Source: Podospora pseudoanserina
Lineage: Eukaryota; Ascomycota; Sordariomycetes; Sordariales; Podosporaceae
Direction: 5' to 3'
Length of the DNA stretch: 64,000 bases
Assembly (NCBI RefSeq): GCF_035222485.1
Contig: NW_026946671.1
Location: forward strand, 806,001 to 870,000
Numbering within the stretch: position 1 is the stretch's first letter; every line of letters begins with the position of its first letter. Positions 28,543 to 38,776 of this stretch are shown here, piece by piece. Under the pieces are notes generated by a model that ran no database searches, was not told the origin of the DNA, and worked only from the letters and a program-made list of their open reading frames with translations. The translations under genes and the position numbers were made by a program.

Positions 28543-29074
28543 TCAACTCTGCAGCCAAACTCTATACCTCGCCCACTTCCACTTCTCGGCTCCTCCAGAC
28601 TCGCTTTCCCAGTCTTGTCGAACCAGCGTGCCCTGCGCCGCCCAATCCACCACCTTTTGCTCGGTTTCAGGCCCTTCGCCAGAGACCACCTCCAAAGTAA
28701 CCTTTCCGCTGAACATGACCTCAACCTCGTCCTCTCCTTGTTCCCTTTTGAACTTTGTAAATGCATCAGAAGCAGCGGCGTAGAAGTTGCTGAAATCGTG
28801 GTGCTTTCTTGACCTTACATCCTTCCACATGCCGCGTCTCAGCTCCTGTAGCTCTGGAAGTCCATTTAGCCTATGTCTTCCAACATATGTATGCAGGGAG
28901 GCATTGCTCACCTTCCCGACCTCTCGCAACCTTCTTGCCCATGGTGACTTCGGCATCTTCAGTGAAGCAGTCGAGCCAGGGCTCATACATTCGTTTGGGG
29001 TCGTCCGATATGGCGAAGAAGTAGAAGATAAAACTCGGGATTTCAATCCCCGGCTTGCGAGTAATTGGATTCAT
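28543..29074 (-). CDS. NTF2/SnoaL-like small protein
   Basis: Two exons, 29074-28912 and 28853-28543, joined by a GTGAGC donor and a TTCCAG acceptor; 157 residues. The layout fits the NTF2-like alpha+beta barrel: an N-terminal helix pair (IPSFIFYFFAISDDPKRMYE), then WLDCFTEDAEVTMG, a central helix with GMWKDVRSRKHHDF, and two closing strands (VEVMFSGKVTLEVV and VDWAAQGTLVRQ), ending KWKWARYRVWLQS. Many such fungal proteins have unknown or polyketide-cyclase-like roles, and no catalytic residue can be assigned. It is head to head with a longer relative 261 bp away, sharing EVMFxGKV and a WKW near the C-terminus. I infer an old tandem duplication with inversion. Confidence 0.8.
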
Positions 29075-29335
29075 GTTGCTGTGGTTTTGTTTTGTTTGTG
29101 TACAGTCAAAAGAAGAGAGAGAAGAGCAATCCGTTAGGTTGCAAGACCAAACCTCTGAGAAAGTGACGCAATTAACCCTGATGACCCATACTTAACCCTG
29201 AGAAAGACATGTACCCCCCCTGCCTCATGTACACAAACCAAGCCTTCTTTGAGAATCATATCTTCTCCCCCTTTCTCACATAGGCATCTAACTCTCTCCC
29301 TCATCCTGCAACATAATCCCACTGGTCAGATCAAA
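29075..29335. promoter_or_regulatory. Shared region between divergent NTF2-like genes
   Basis: Only 261 bp separate the two start codons of the head-to-head pair, so both promoters must overlap here. The TTAACCCTGA sequence occurs twice, at about 29172 and 29192, 20 bp apart, and could be a regulatory direct repeat. Confidence 0.5.
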
Positions 29336-30032
29336 ATGGACAACAGAGACAAAGACAGGACCAACAAGTTCGTCACCGATTTCCTCGCCCAGTCCAGCAA
29401 CCTCACCGGCGGCGCAAGATGGTTCACGTACTTTGACACCCACCCCACAGATCTAGAAACCGGAAACAGCGGCCTATGGGACTTTAAGGATGTAAGCCAT
29501 CGCTTGGAAAAGTTCATAAGGGACGAGTACGGAACTCGTGGCACCGAGCTACGGATAGCTGGTGGTTGGATCTACGCTTCAAGGCGCAACCAGGACGTAC
29601 CATTCCGCTACAGGATTGCTTCTCGAGAATACCACTCCCTGTCCCCCATCTTCATCACCGGCGAGGGGAAGCCTAACGCCGAGGTCATGTTCCACGGCAA
29701 GGTCCACCTCACGTTTGGCAGTCCATATTGCCCTACAGACAAGAAGGATGATTCAGAACCAGACTATTATCTCGAGAGGGGGGGCCTACGATCTCCCGAG
29801 AGAGGACTATCATTCAGAGAGGGAGTCTATACCAGAGAGACCCAAAAAGTACGACTTTGCTGTTTGGGGCAGGTTGGTCCGACGAGCTGGGGAAAACGAG
29901 ATACTCAACAACCGGGAGACGGACCGAACTGGGGAAGACAAGCGAGTAAAACGCGAGAGTGATGATGATGATGATGATGATGATGATGGTTCTGCTCTCA
30001 ACTTGTGGAAATGGGAAGCGTTCAAGTCCTGA
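29336..30032 (+). CDS. Longer NTF2-like paralogue with a one-base frame break at G7
   Basis: Starts at ATG 29336 (MDNRDKDRTNKFVTDFLAQS). The first frame holds WDFKDVSHRLEKFIRDEYG and AEVMFHGKVHLTFG, parallel to the neighbour's EVMFSGKVTLEVV. At 29778-29784 there is a run of seven G. Beyond it the protein-like sequence continues in another frame (YDLPREDYHSE, then KYDFAVWGRLVRRAGENE, an Asp8 run from GAT repeats, and LNLWKWEAFKS before TGA at 30032). The neighbour's C-terminus (VDWAAQGTLVRQ, then EKWKWARYRVW) supports the second frame as the real one. One base fewer in the G run would give about 231 residues. No GT-AG intron explains the shift. Sequencing error, a polymorphism or early pseudogenisation are all possible. 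Confidence 0.65.
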
Positions 30033-30295
30033 GAGTATGACATGACTGACGAGAAGTTGGGGGTCAGGCTCGATGATGAAGATTATCTGTTTCGAAGAAG
30101 ATGTCCTCGAGGGAAGGAACACTAGCTGTAGAAGATAGGCAATATAATTGTAATATAAAAAGGAAAAGAAAAAAAAAGGAAATATCGCCTGTAAGATCGT
30201 ATCAAGCTCCCCTCCCATCTCGCGCGACTCCCAGTCTACATGAAGGCAGAAGCAAGACACAGTATATATACCATTCCAACCACACACCTTCCAAC

Positions 30296-30484
30296 AGCTC
30301 CAATATCCTTGCCAGGGCGCCCTTGTGGTCAGGTCAAATGGTAAGGATATTGAGCTGTCAACCCCCCTCACCCGGGGGCTTGCAACCGATATCCCCCGAG
30401 TTCGATTCGAAGTAAAACCACCGAGGTGTTCGTAACCGGCCACCTCCTTCTGGGTTTGACCGGTGAGTTTTTTCGACTTTTTTT
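30296..30484 (+). ncRNA. tRNA-like or SINE-like Pol III element
   Basis: A box-A-like GTCAGGTCAAATGG (30329-30341) and a good box-B-like GAGTTCGATTCGA (30398-30410) are spaced as in a tRNA with an extra insert. GTGGT (30325-30329) can pair with ACCAC (30417-30421). T6 and T7 runs at 30468-30473 and 30478-30484 would stop Pol III. Extra structure is present: arms at 30296-30313 and 30340-30356 are near-perfect inverted repeats, GGATAT pairs with ATATCC around a nested CCCCC/GGGGG hairpin, and GAGGTG/CACCTC follows. The T arm itself pairs poorly, so this is not a normal tRNA. A decayed tRNA, a tRNA-derived SINE or a structured Pol III transcript would all fit. Confidence 0.35.
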
Positions 30485-30798
30485 CACGACCACACTCTAT
30501 ACAACAGAATGCTGGCAAGCAGGATGAAGAACAACTTGGACATGTGACTGCTAGCTAGCTAAGGTCTTCCCAATGCCCAAAGTTCACACGTACCTCAATC
30601 ATTTTAGACCCCTCTGCCCTCTGGAATAATTGCTACCTTCAGATCCTGCAATATTCAGGTTGTGTTTGCAACAAAGAGGGTGAGTAATTTCACACTCGAC
30701 CAAAAACTCCTCGCTCACCGAAACTGCCCAGACCAGATCCGATCGATCTTCCACAAATAAATATCATTACAACATCATGCCTCTATGCTCACCAATGC
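30485..30798. other. Intergenic, 3' side of Ku80
   Basis: No gene seen. It is bounded by the tRNA-like element's T runs and the Ku80 stop codon. Confidence 0.5.
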
Positions 30799-33135
30799 TC
30801 ACTTCGCAAACTATTCCAATGTTAGCCCAAATCCTCATTCAGAATGGAAAAACCATGTACTCACAGCCTTGGCCTCCTCCTCGGTCACATCCGAAACATC
30901 CAGCTCCTCCTTCGTGATGAGCCCCAGTCCACCACCCACAATATGCTTATACCACATCTCCCTCCGGTCACCATCCAGCTCACCACTCAGCAAGCTCTTC
31001 CTCAGCGCTCTCAGAAGCTTGTTGTACAGCATCGGCATCTCGAACCCAAGCAACTCCTCCCTCATAACACCCAAATTTTCAGCAGCCCGCGAGTAAAACA
31101 CATCAGCAAAGCTGTCCTTGATGAGCTTCCGAACAATCTCGCCCATTTGCTTGACAGCCTTCTCGATCGTCTCGTCGTCCTCAGCTGCGGCGAGCATCTG
31201 CTTGAACTCGGGAATAGCGTTTTCTGAAGAGATGGCAGCGCGCTTGGGTTGACCGCCAAGGAGGGAGTCAATGTCGAGACCGGAGAGGGGCTTGACGGCG
31301 TCTTTTTTGCTGAAGCGACCTTTGGCCTTTTCGGGAACCTTCTTGAGTTCTGCGGCATCGATGAGGTTGCCGATTTCGTGCTTGGCTTTATCGAGGAGCT
31401 TCTTTGGAGGCTTGGAGTACCTCAACAGAATCTCGGCTGGTTGCCCGATGGGCGAGTCTGGGTCAACAGCCCGGGCTCGGATGGCCTGGTTCATCCGGTG
31501 GATGATTGGGTTGTACACCTCGTCTACGGGTGCATAGTCTACTGGTTTTCTGTTGCGACATGTTAGTAAACTGCCGGGATACATGGAGCGAAAAGCATAC
31601 CCATCCTCATCAACATCATAGTTCGACAAATCCATTGCGTCAACAAAGTCGCTCACAGCGTCCTTCAAATCATCGTTTGGCAACAGTCGATGCTCCTTGA
31701 GCACACTCCCAGACACGGTAAGCACCTTGTCCAAGGGCGGGAATTGGTAACTTCGGATATCCTCGGCAAAGGGCAGAGGTACATCGTAAAGGCACTCAAA
31801 CTCATCCTCAAGACCAGTGTTGGGCTTGAGAAGAAGAATCTGAACTGCAGCCTCATCCTTTTGCACATATCTGGCAACAGCATACGAGTCAGCCTCATAG
31901 AGAGCATGAATGAATGCCGAAAGTCCCAATTCGGCCTCCTCGTTCATTTTCTGGGGCACAATCAGACCCGTTTCGCCCATGTTGATAAAGGGATTGTAAC
32001 TGTCAAAGGGGATGAACCCGATGATGGTGAATGACTTTTTGGTCGAGTACTTTGTGATGGACAGATCGGACTCGCCAAACGGAACCACCGTGCGGCCATA
32101 CTGGTAGCCCTTTGCAAGCTCTTCAAAATCAACGTCTCTCTTGCCTCCTGGGGCGTCGGGATCGTTGACCTTGTAGGTGCGCATTTGCTTGACGCCGGAG
32201 AACTCGGCTCCGCCCATCTCAGAATCCCCATCTTCGTCTTTGTAGGTCTGTGTTTGACTGAATCCGTTATTGTTGCTGACCACGACGGTGCTTGCTGATG
32301 GCGCAGAAGCCCGTTTGGTCTTGTAGTAACGCTCCACGTGGAAGCTGATGGCGCTTGGATATTTGTCTGGGTCTCCGAGGGTCAAAGGCCCATCATAGGC
32401 CTTGAATGGTCGTACTGGCTTGATCCGAGGTATTGACAGCTCATCCACGGCCTGTTGCATGGTGCCGAACACGCCGTCATTGCACTTTTCCACCAGTTGC
32501 TGAAATGCCTTTTCGTTGTTTTTCTTGTTGGTAGACTTGTCTTCTTCCTTAAAGCCGTAGTCAGCGTCGTCAAAATCGATACCACTAAAAGAATGTCAGT
32601 CTGGCGCTGTCTCTTGTCGTCAGGAAACAGAAACATACATCACAATCAGTTCAACTTTCAACTCGTTGAATACCACAGCGATGTGGTCCAGCTCTTCATC
32701 ATCAATGCTCGACTCGCCATTGGTGACAAGGATTACCCTCCGCTTGATCTTGTGCTTTGGATTGTACTTCTCAAGCATCTTCAGTGCCACCACAACAGCA
32801 GAAACCGGATCGGCACCATAGCTCCTGGACGGCTGGACCTTGGAGCGCAATTCTCTGAGCTCCGTCATGCTCATGGGGCCGATGGGCTGTAACACAGAGA
32901 TGTTATCGTAGCCCTCGAGCTTATCTTTATTCGCGAGTTCGTTCTCTGTCTCGTCGGTGTTGAAGCCAACGAAACCTATGGTCCACGTCTTCCTGCTTGC
33001 CGCGACGGTATCTGAAATCTTGTCCCAAACATAGCGCATACCAAAATCGAGATCAGATTCGACGCGGCCGTTATGGCAATCGGCCATTGACTCGCCTAGG
33101 TCGACGACGTAGACTGTGGATTCCTTGTCGGCCAT
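30799..33135 (-). CDS. ku80: ATP-dependent DNA helicase II subunit Ku80
   Basis: Large subunit of the Ku heterodimer, which binds double-strand break ends for non-homologous end joining and also acts at telomeres. Exons 33135-32639, 32584-31601, 31549-30865 and 30810-30799 total 2178 nt, 725 residues. The N-terminal vWA-like domain starts MADKESTVYVVDLGESMADC and includes TWTIGFVGFNTDETENELAN and RRVILVTNGESSID. The first splice joins VELIV to IGIDFDDADYGFKEED, the family's conserved block. The beta-barrel core carries SFHVERYYKTKRASAPSAS and YQYGRTVVPF (DNA ring). The C-terminal helical arm has MPMLYNKLLRALRKSLLSG. The third intron (31600-31550) is 51 nt, in frame and free of stops, with a textbook TACTAAC branch site. 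The last exon codes only Phe-Ala-Lys-stop. No DNA-PKcs-binding tail is seen, as usual in fungi. Confidence 0.95.
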
Positions 33136-33555
33136 TCTGTGTGTTTTTGCTCATCAACTGGACTGAAAATGGAAGAATTGAGACGAATTCATGAGTTTCA
33201 ATGTCAGATGTTCAAATAAATGTCCGTTGACACGATCTCCAGGCAGCATCGCCAAAGGACCCACGCGCCTTGATCTGGGTCTGGGATGGCAGCTGCTGCC
33301 TTTCCCTTTCGCGCGTGGGCACATGTCTTCGCGTCACCCAGCACTTAAACCCTCCTGCCTGCAACAAAAAGACGCTCGGGCCATGGCCCCAACCACCAGC
33401 TTCTCCACAAAGGCCAACAGCCAAGTGCACGCTTGAGCTGCACAATGATTGATTGATAAGATCATGCCCCTCACAGAGAGTCTTGACCTCAGCTGTCTGT
33501 ATCTCCTTAGCATCTTCCTCCCTATCCTTACAACCAAAACCTCACAACTCTCAAA
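33136..33555. promoter_or_regulatory. Divergent region between ku80 and TMEM205-like gene
   Basis: 420 bp separate the start codons. Pyrimidine-rich tracts lie just upstream of the plus-strand ATG (33500-33550). No protein-coding frame is supported. Confidence 0.5.
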
Positions 33556-34230
33556 ATGGGCTTCTTCTCCCCCGCCCCGTATCACATCATCAGGTACCAC
33601 CACTCCTCCCCACCAGTTCACCACATACATCACCCTCAACTAACCTCCCCCCCCCTCTCAGCTACGGCTTCCTCCTCGGCACAACCTTCTTCCACACCTT
33701 CGTAGGCGGCATCGTCTCCTTCCGCGTCCTCCCCCGCCCCCAGTTCTCTTCCCTCATGTCCTCCCTCTTCCCAATCTACTTCACAATCCAAACCGCCCTC
33801 CCCCTCGTCCTAGCAATCACCTACCCCGCCAGCCAAAACCCCTTCGGCATCACCGGCGGCATCACCGGCTTCCTTCACTCCTCCAACCGCTACTCCACCT
33901 TCGTCCCCGTCACCGCCACCTTTGTGTCCGCCCTCGCCAACCTCGCCTTCGTCGGTCCTCTCACGACCAAGGTCATGGATGAGAGGAAGCTCCAGGGTAT
34001 GTGCACTCCATGCCTACAATTACATATATCATTCGGTAATTATTAATGCCACAAAAAAAACAGAAAAGAAAGACGGCAAAAAATCCTGGGACTCCCCTCC
34101 CCACTCGCAAGAAATGCAAGCCCTCAACAAGCAATTCGGCATCCTCCACGGCGTGTCCAGCTTCCTGAACCTAGGCACCTTTATCGGAAGCCTTGTTTAC
34201 GGCGTTACCCTGTCCAAGAGACTCTCTTAA
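33556..34230 (+). CDS. TMEM205-like (DUF4149) membrane protein
   Basis: Exons 33556-33593, 33662-33996 and 34064-34230 give 179 residues. Four hydrophobic segments are visible: SYGFLLGTTFFHTFVGGIVS, FPIYFTIQTALPLVLAITYP, VPVTATFVSALANLAFVGPL and a C-terminal LHGVSSFLNLGTFIGSLVYG. The start MGFFSPAPYHIIS, the LPRPQF turn and the TTKVMDERKLQEKKDGK loop before the last helix are typical of fungal TMEM205-domain proteins. The human relative is linked to cisplatin resistance and secretory traffic, but the fungal role is not known to me. The second donor is GTATGT; the third exon begins after an A-rich acceptor (AAAACAG). Organelle location cannot be read from the sequence. Confidence 0.88.
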
Positions 34231-34880
34231 AACCAATCCCCAACCTACCAGCAAGTACCTTGCCCCCCACCCGAGTTCAAAGCGCATAGTTCGTCTCAGG
34301 TCCAACGTCTCAAGTCAAGGTCAAGGTCTCTTCCCACACACACACACACATACACACACACGCAAAGCACAAAGTCACATGGCAGCAAGCATTACGAATG
34401 ACAAATTTGGTTTATTACACCATGTTTTTTATCATGTGTTTCTGCTCTGTAGGTTGGTTATACAACATACACATTTACAGACAAAAACAAAGCCCCATCC
34501 ATTTACACGCCCAAACCCAGATATCTCAAAAAAAATGACAAATTAACGCCCGCTATAGAATACCCTTTTTCTCTCAAGAGACAGTGAAAGAAAAAAAGCA
34601 AAATACCACAAATCCCGCCGCTTGTTGTGTGTTGTGGTATTAATAGACCCGCCAATTTTTCGTGTCAACGATCCAACGCAAATATCCCATCCCATTCATC
34701 TACCCATCCATCCAGTCTCAGAATCCAGTTGCGGCGGCGGGCTTTGCAACCCATTGATCCATCCATCCATCTACCCACCCACCCAAATCTCGATCCAGTA
34801 GTTTCCAGGTTTCGCAACCTCTCCCATCCAATCTCTTCTTTTCTTTTTCTTTTCCTTTTTGCCCTCCAAACGATGATTGA
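34231..34880. other. Convergent intergenic region
   Basis: Between the 3' ends of the TMEM205-like gene and the next minus-strand gene. Contains a CA microsatellite (about 34337-34363) and CCATCCATC/CCACCCACC runs near 34700-34790. No gene seen. Confidence 0.6.
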
Positions 34881-35690
34881 TCACAACCCACTAGCCAAAG
34901 CCCTCAACTCCCTCTTCACCTCCTCCATCTCCCTCCTCCTCTTCTCGGCATCCTCCTGCACCTTTCTCCTCTCCCTCTCCTCCTCTTGCCGATCAACCAG
35001 CTTTTGCTTCTCCACCCACTGCGTCAGCGTCCACCGGCCTGGCTTCCTGGCCAGGAGCTCCTCCACGCTCAACTCGGCGGCCGGCTTGGGGAATTGGGTA
35101 GAGAGGGGGTCGACTCTGATTTGCTTGCGGCCCGGGACGGGGGGTTGGACGTGAATTATGGGGGTTGTGGCTGTCCTCTTTGGTGCGGCGGGGGGAGTGG
35201 CGGTAGGAATGGCGAGGGATGTGGTTGAGCCGCAATTGTGGCATTGGGTGAGGGTAGCAGCAGGCTTGAGGTTGTTGTTGAGGTTGTTGAGGTTGTTGTT
35301 GTTGTTGTCGAGGGGGGGTGAGAGGGGTGGTGACGGGGGAAAGTAGCTGTCTGTTGAGGTGGCGGGGGAGGAGGAGAGGGTTGGTGGGGTGGTGGTGGTG
35401 GTGGTGGTGGCGGCGGTGGTGGTGTCCGACACGGCGGAGGGGGTGGTGGTGGTGGACATTGCGGTGTTGGTTGAGGTAGAGGATGTTTTTCGGTAGAGGG
35501 ATGACCAGAAGCTTGAGGAAGTAGGGGAGCTGGGTCTGCTTAGTCTTCTGCTGGTTGGTCGGCTGTTGCTGCTGCTTTCCTTCTTGTTGCCGCTGTCGTT
35601 GTCTGTCGAAGAAGAGGAAGAGGAAATAAAGAATTGGAACGGGTTGCGGAAGGAGAACCGGTTGGGGTTTGAGGACGAGGAGGCTGCCAT
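34881..35690 (-). CDS. Hypothetical Ser/Thr/Asn-rich protein with C-terminal helix
   Basis: A single exon of 269 residues from ATG 35690 (MAASSSSNPNRFSFRNPFQF). Residues 1-145 are low complexity (Ser, Thr, Pro, then Asn-Leu repeats from TTG/GTT triplets). The middle holds TQCHNCGSTTSLAIPTATPP, half of a possible zinc knuckle. The C-terminal third is ordered: PAAELSVEELLARKPGRWTL then TQWVEKQKLVDRQEEERERR and a long Arg/Glu helix. The tail looks conserved in style and would carry the function. I do not recognise the family. A competing overlapping frame (35817-34993) is His/Gln-rich and is a shadow of the triplet repeats. Confidence 0.7.
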   Translation of the reverse strand: MAASSSSNPNRFSFRNPFQFFISSSSSSTDNDSGNKKESSSNSRPTSRRLSRPSSPTSSSFWSSLYRKTSSTSTNTAMSTTTTPSAVSDTTTAATTTTTTTPPTLSSSPATSTDSYFPPSPPLSPPLDNNNNNLNNLNNNLKPAATLTQCHNCGSTTSLAIPTATPPAAPKRTATTPIIHVQPPVPGRKQIRVDPLSTQFPKPAAELSVEELLARKPGRWTLTQWVEKQKLVDRQEEERERRKVQEDAEKRRREMEEVKRELRALASGL

Positions 35691-37572
35691 TTTGAAAGAG
35701 TGTGAAGAGGTGAATGTTGCTCTTTAAAAAGGTCGGTGGGTTGATGGGTAGGGTGAATTGGGGGTTCTGTTGCTCCAAAAAGTGAAAATCGTCGGTCCCT
35801 TTGTGGGGTTTTTGCACTGGTCGCGAAGCTTAAGATAAGCCTTTTCCTCCTTGCTGGCTGTCACCGGATTCCCCCCTGACTCTTTTCAGGGTCTTTCCCT
35901 GGGCAAGAGAGCAAACGGCCGAGTGAAGCTTGATTCAACTTTGTGCTCTTTGCAGGCGCTACTAACTCGGCTGGTTCCACAACAAAACAAAACGTGGAAA
36001 GAAGCGGTGCCTGCGAAGGGAGCCGGTGAAGACAGGCGGGGAAGTTGGTAGGTCTCGAGGGCTTTGGTGACTTTGCTGGTCGCGGATGGGATGAACGGTT
36101 GTGGCGGGAGCTACTGGCGGGCAACTGTGCTCGAGTCGTAAACACCGTCGGATTTGAGCTCGGAGGGTGATGGAGGTGGCTTGCTGTCAAAAAACTTGAG
36201 GTGCTCAGATGACAAGGTGGGATGAATAATAAGTGAATATGTTTGCTTTGTGACTCGAAAGACGAGATATTATTCACTGAGAGATATTCACGTTTTGTTC
36301 GAGAAGAGTCAAAAGACCGAGGAATACTAACACAACAATGTGACGAGTTCAAGACATCAAGAGTGAACCGAAAAGAAAAAACAAGGCAGCTGCCGTAATA
36401 TATACCCTCACAAACAAACATCCTCCTCTTCTCCTCCCTCTTTCATGTCCGCCCGACCCGCTGGTCACAACCAATGCCCGGTGGTGGTGGTGGTCGGGGA
36501 GGTTCTCCCGCGCTCTGACCAGACTAGGACCAGGGTCCGGACTGCGGAGAGGGCCCAGTCCACCTAGATTTTCCCCATCTCCCGTGATGATCCATCTCCA
36601 CTCCCTTTATGTCAAATTCACGGGGGGTTTGCTTATTCTGGGAACCGCTGTGTTGTTCAACAACGGCCTGCGGTAATCGGCGGAGAGCGGGACAACAAGA
36701 CCAACTGGGTGGTCAGGTCAGGCGGGCCTGGTGGATATAAACATCTCTTTTTCACAGTTTCATGCTCTTATTTGTTGTGGTTATGGCCCTCCTCCACGGG
36801 GAACCCCCCACACACACACACCTTGGGCATTGAAGATGGGCCTGGTCTCTTTGGCTTCCAACCCCACGTTTCAAACGGGGCTCAACCAATCTGCAGCTGC
36901 ATGCAAGTCCAGCACGCGAGGTAGCGTTGAAAAAAGAGCCAATTTCAGCCAGTTTGGTCATGTGGACCTTCTGGAATCCCGCACTAACTAGCGGGTCGTC
37001 ACCGCTAGCAGCGTGGGAGGGCCCCTGTCTCGTGTCCAGATCTGTGGGATGCTCACACCATTTCAGGGAGCCGCTAAAAGCCGGAGTGCTTTGGCGAAGA
37101 AGAACGATGCCTGAGAATGGATATCTTCAGCTGGTTTCCCAGCCCAATATGGCCTCAAGGTGGTGATGCCTGATGTTTTTTTTGTTTGTTTTTGTTTCTC
37201 TGTGTCAATTGTCTGTGGATAATCAAGAATACGGACATGAGCTCTGGTCACCTGAGTCGGAAAGTGGTGGACCAAGGCGTGGTCGGTAATTTACACTGTG
37301 ATTAACGATAATATTCTCATGTTCCACCTGAAAGAAGATCCCCTGCGTACCACGCCTCCCCACATCTCATCTGCACAGCTCATCTGCCGCCGCTCGTCTG
37401 AACGGTAGGGTTGCAGCCCTGTTGGGCTCAGGTCTCGTCCGCGACGGGCATCAAGATGCAGAATCGTTGGCCATCTGGACCGGCCCGTCCCTGACGGCTG
37501 CTGTGCCCCCATCAATCTACTTTTGAAGTCTCGTAGTAGAAAGGTTGCATATACCGACCTCTGACACAGGCC
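35691..37572. other. Long intergenic region, no gene seen
   Basis: This is the upstream region of the Ser/Thr-rich gene and the 3' region of the next minus-strand gene. Open frames up to about 186 codons (35861-36421 minus) are compositionally random. A (CA) run lies at 36810-36821 and a T-rich tract at 37174-37199. Confidence 0.55.
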
Positions 37573-38776
37573 TCACTTCTGTTTCTGTTTCTGTTTCCGT
37601 TTTTCCTTCTCTTCAATCTGCTTGGCGATCTCGCTGGTGCGGATCACCTTAGGTGCCTTTGCTGGCGGTACCTTGTAGCCCGTGATCCAAGTTGGAGCAA
37701 ACATGCCGACCTGTCTCTGATACGCCTTATACTCTGGGTATTTCCCCGCCGTGATGAGCTCCGTGAGCCACGTCGACCCTTGAAAGAGCATGATCAGAAA
37801 GGAAGGACCCACGCCAGCCCAACTGTACAAGTTCCTTGTGGCATAACAACTCCACTGATACAGGACAAACCAGATGGTCTGCTCGCAAGCAAAGTTGGGA
37901 TGCCTCGAGTAGCTCCACAGGCCCGTCGTGATGAAGCCACGATCGAGGTCGTCTTGCTTGAAGCCTGACGGAACCTTGGCGGTTTTTCGGTATTGCTGCT
38001 TGGCAGATTGAAACTCCCACTGCTGTTGGTCGGCGATCCACTCCGTGAGGATCAACAAGAGCTCGACAGACGTATATGCGATGTCGGAGCTGGTCAGGTT
38101 GGGCTCAAACTGAGATGCCAGCAGGATGGGATAGGCGGGGGCTGCGAGGGCGAAAAGCAGGATGCTTTGGATGAAGGAGATGAAGGTCCAGTTGAAGACG
38201 TGAAAGGCAGCTTTGGGGACATATTGACGGATGATTTCCCTGCCCGGAATTAGTAAGCCGTGATAAAGGTTAAAATACTTGCGAGTACACACACCATCGG
38301 TAGTCTTCCGATCCCACACTATAGCCGCCCTTTCTCCAGTAGTTGAAGGTGAGTCGAGCCTTCATCATGTTGTTAGCACTTCTGAGCTGAACCCCATGAG
38401 CGACGGTGTAACTTACGCTCCATGCAGCGCTGAAGAGGAGCGCTGCGTCTAGTCTCTGACTGGGAATTCCTGCCAAACGGGCCCAGGCATTGAAGTGGGC
38501 AATGTAGATGGTGGGCAACAAACTCCATGCCCGGTCAACTTGTGAATAGTTGCGGTTGATCTCGGCGGCAACCAGGAAGATAGCACCCAGCACTATCGAG
38601 ATGGCGAATCCAGATATGAGGGGGTTTGTTTCCGCGTAGAGGTCCAGGAGACCCTCGCGGCGTGCAATGACATCAAGCACCTTGCTGGGCAGAGTGTAAA
38701 GCTGGGGGATAAACGGCTCCACCGTTTTGGAGAAGTCGGCGCAATCTTCGAGCGCTTTGATGGTTGGAAACGCCAT
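37573..38776 (-). CDS. DUF1295 / steroid 5-alpha-reductase-like membrane protein
   Basis: Exons 38776-38417, 38359-38295 and 38239-37573; 363 residues. Several membrane spans are visible, for example FAISIVLGAIFLVAAEINR, FNWTFISFIQSILLFALAAP and a TSVELLLILTEW span. The DUF1295 signature is present: DRAWSLLPTIY near the N-terminus, RLTFNYWRKGGY with EDYRW, and near the C-terminus GLWSYSRHPNFACEQTIWF, whose RHPN resembles the NADPH-binding site of isoprenylcysteine methyltransferase and sterol reductases. The tail is Lys/Gln-rich (EEKEKRKQKQKQK), a possible ER retention element. Substrate unknown. The first intron (38416-38360) is 57 nt, in frame and stop-free. It is divergent from the topoisomerase gene. 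Confidence 0.88.

Noticed and set aside
34993-35817. 274-codon His/Gln-rich minus-strand frame
   Set aside because: Overlaps the more protein-like frame 34881-35690 and arises from CAA/CAC/CCA triplets.
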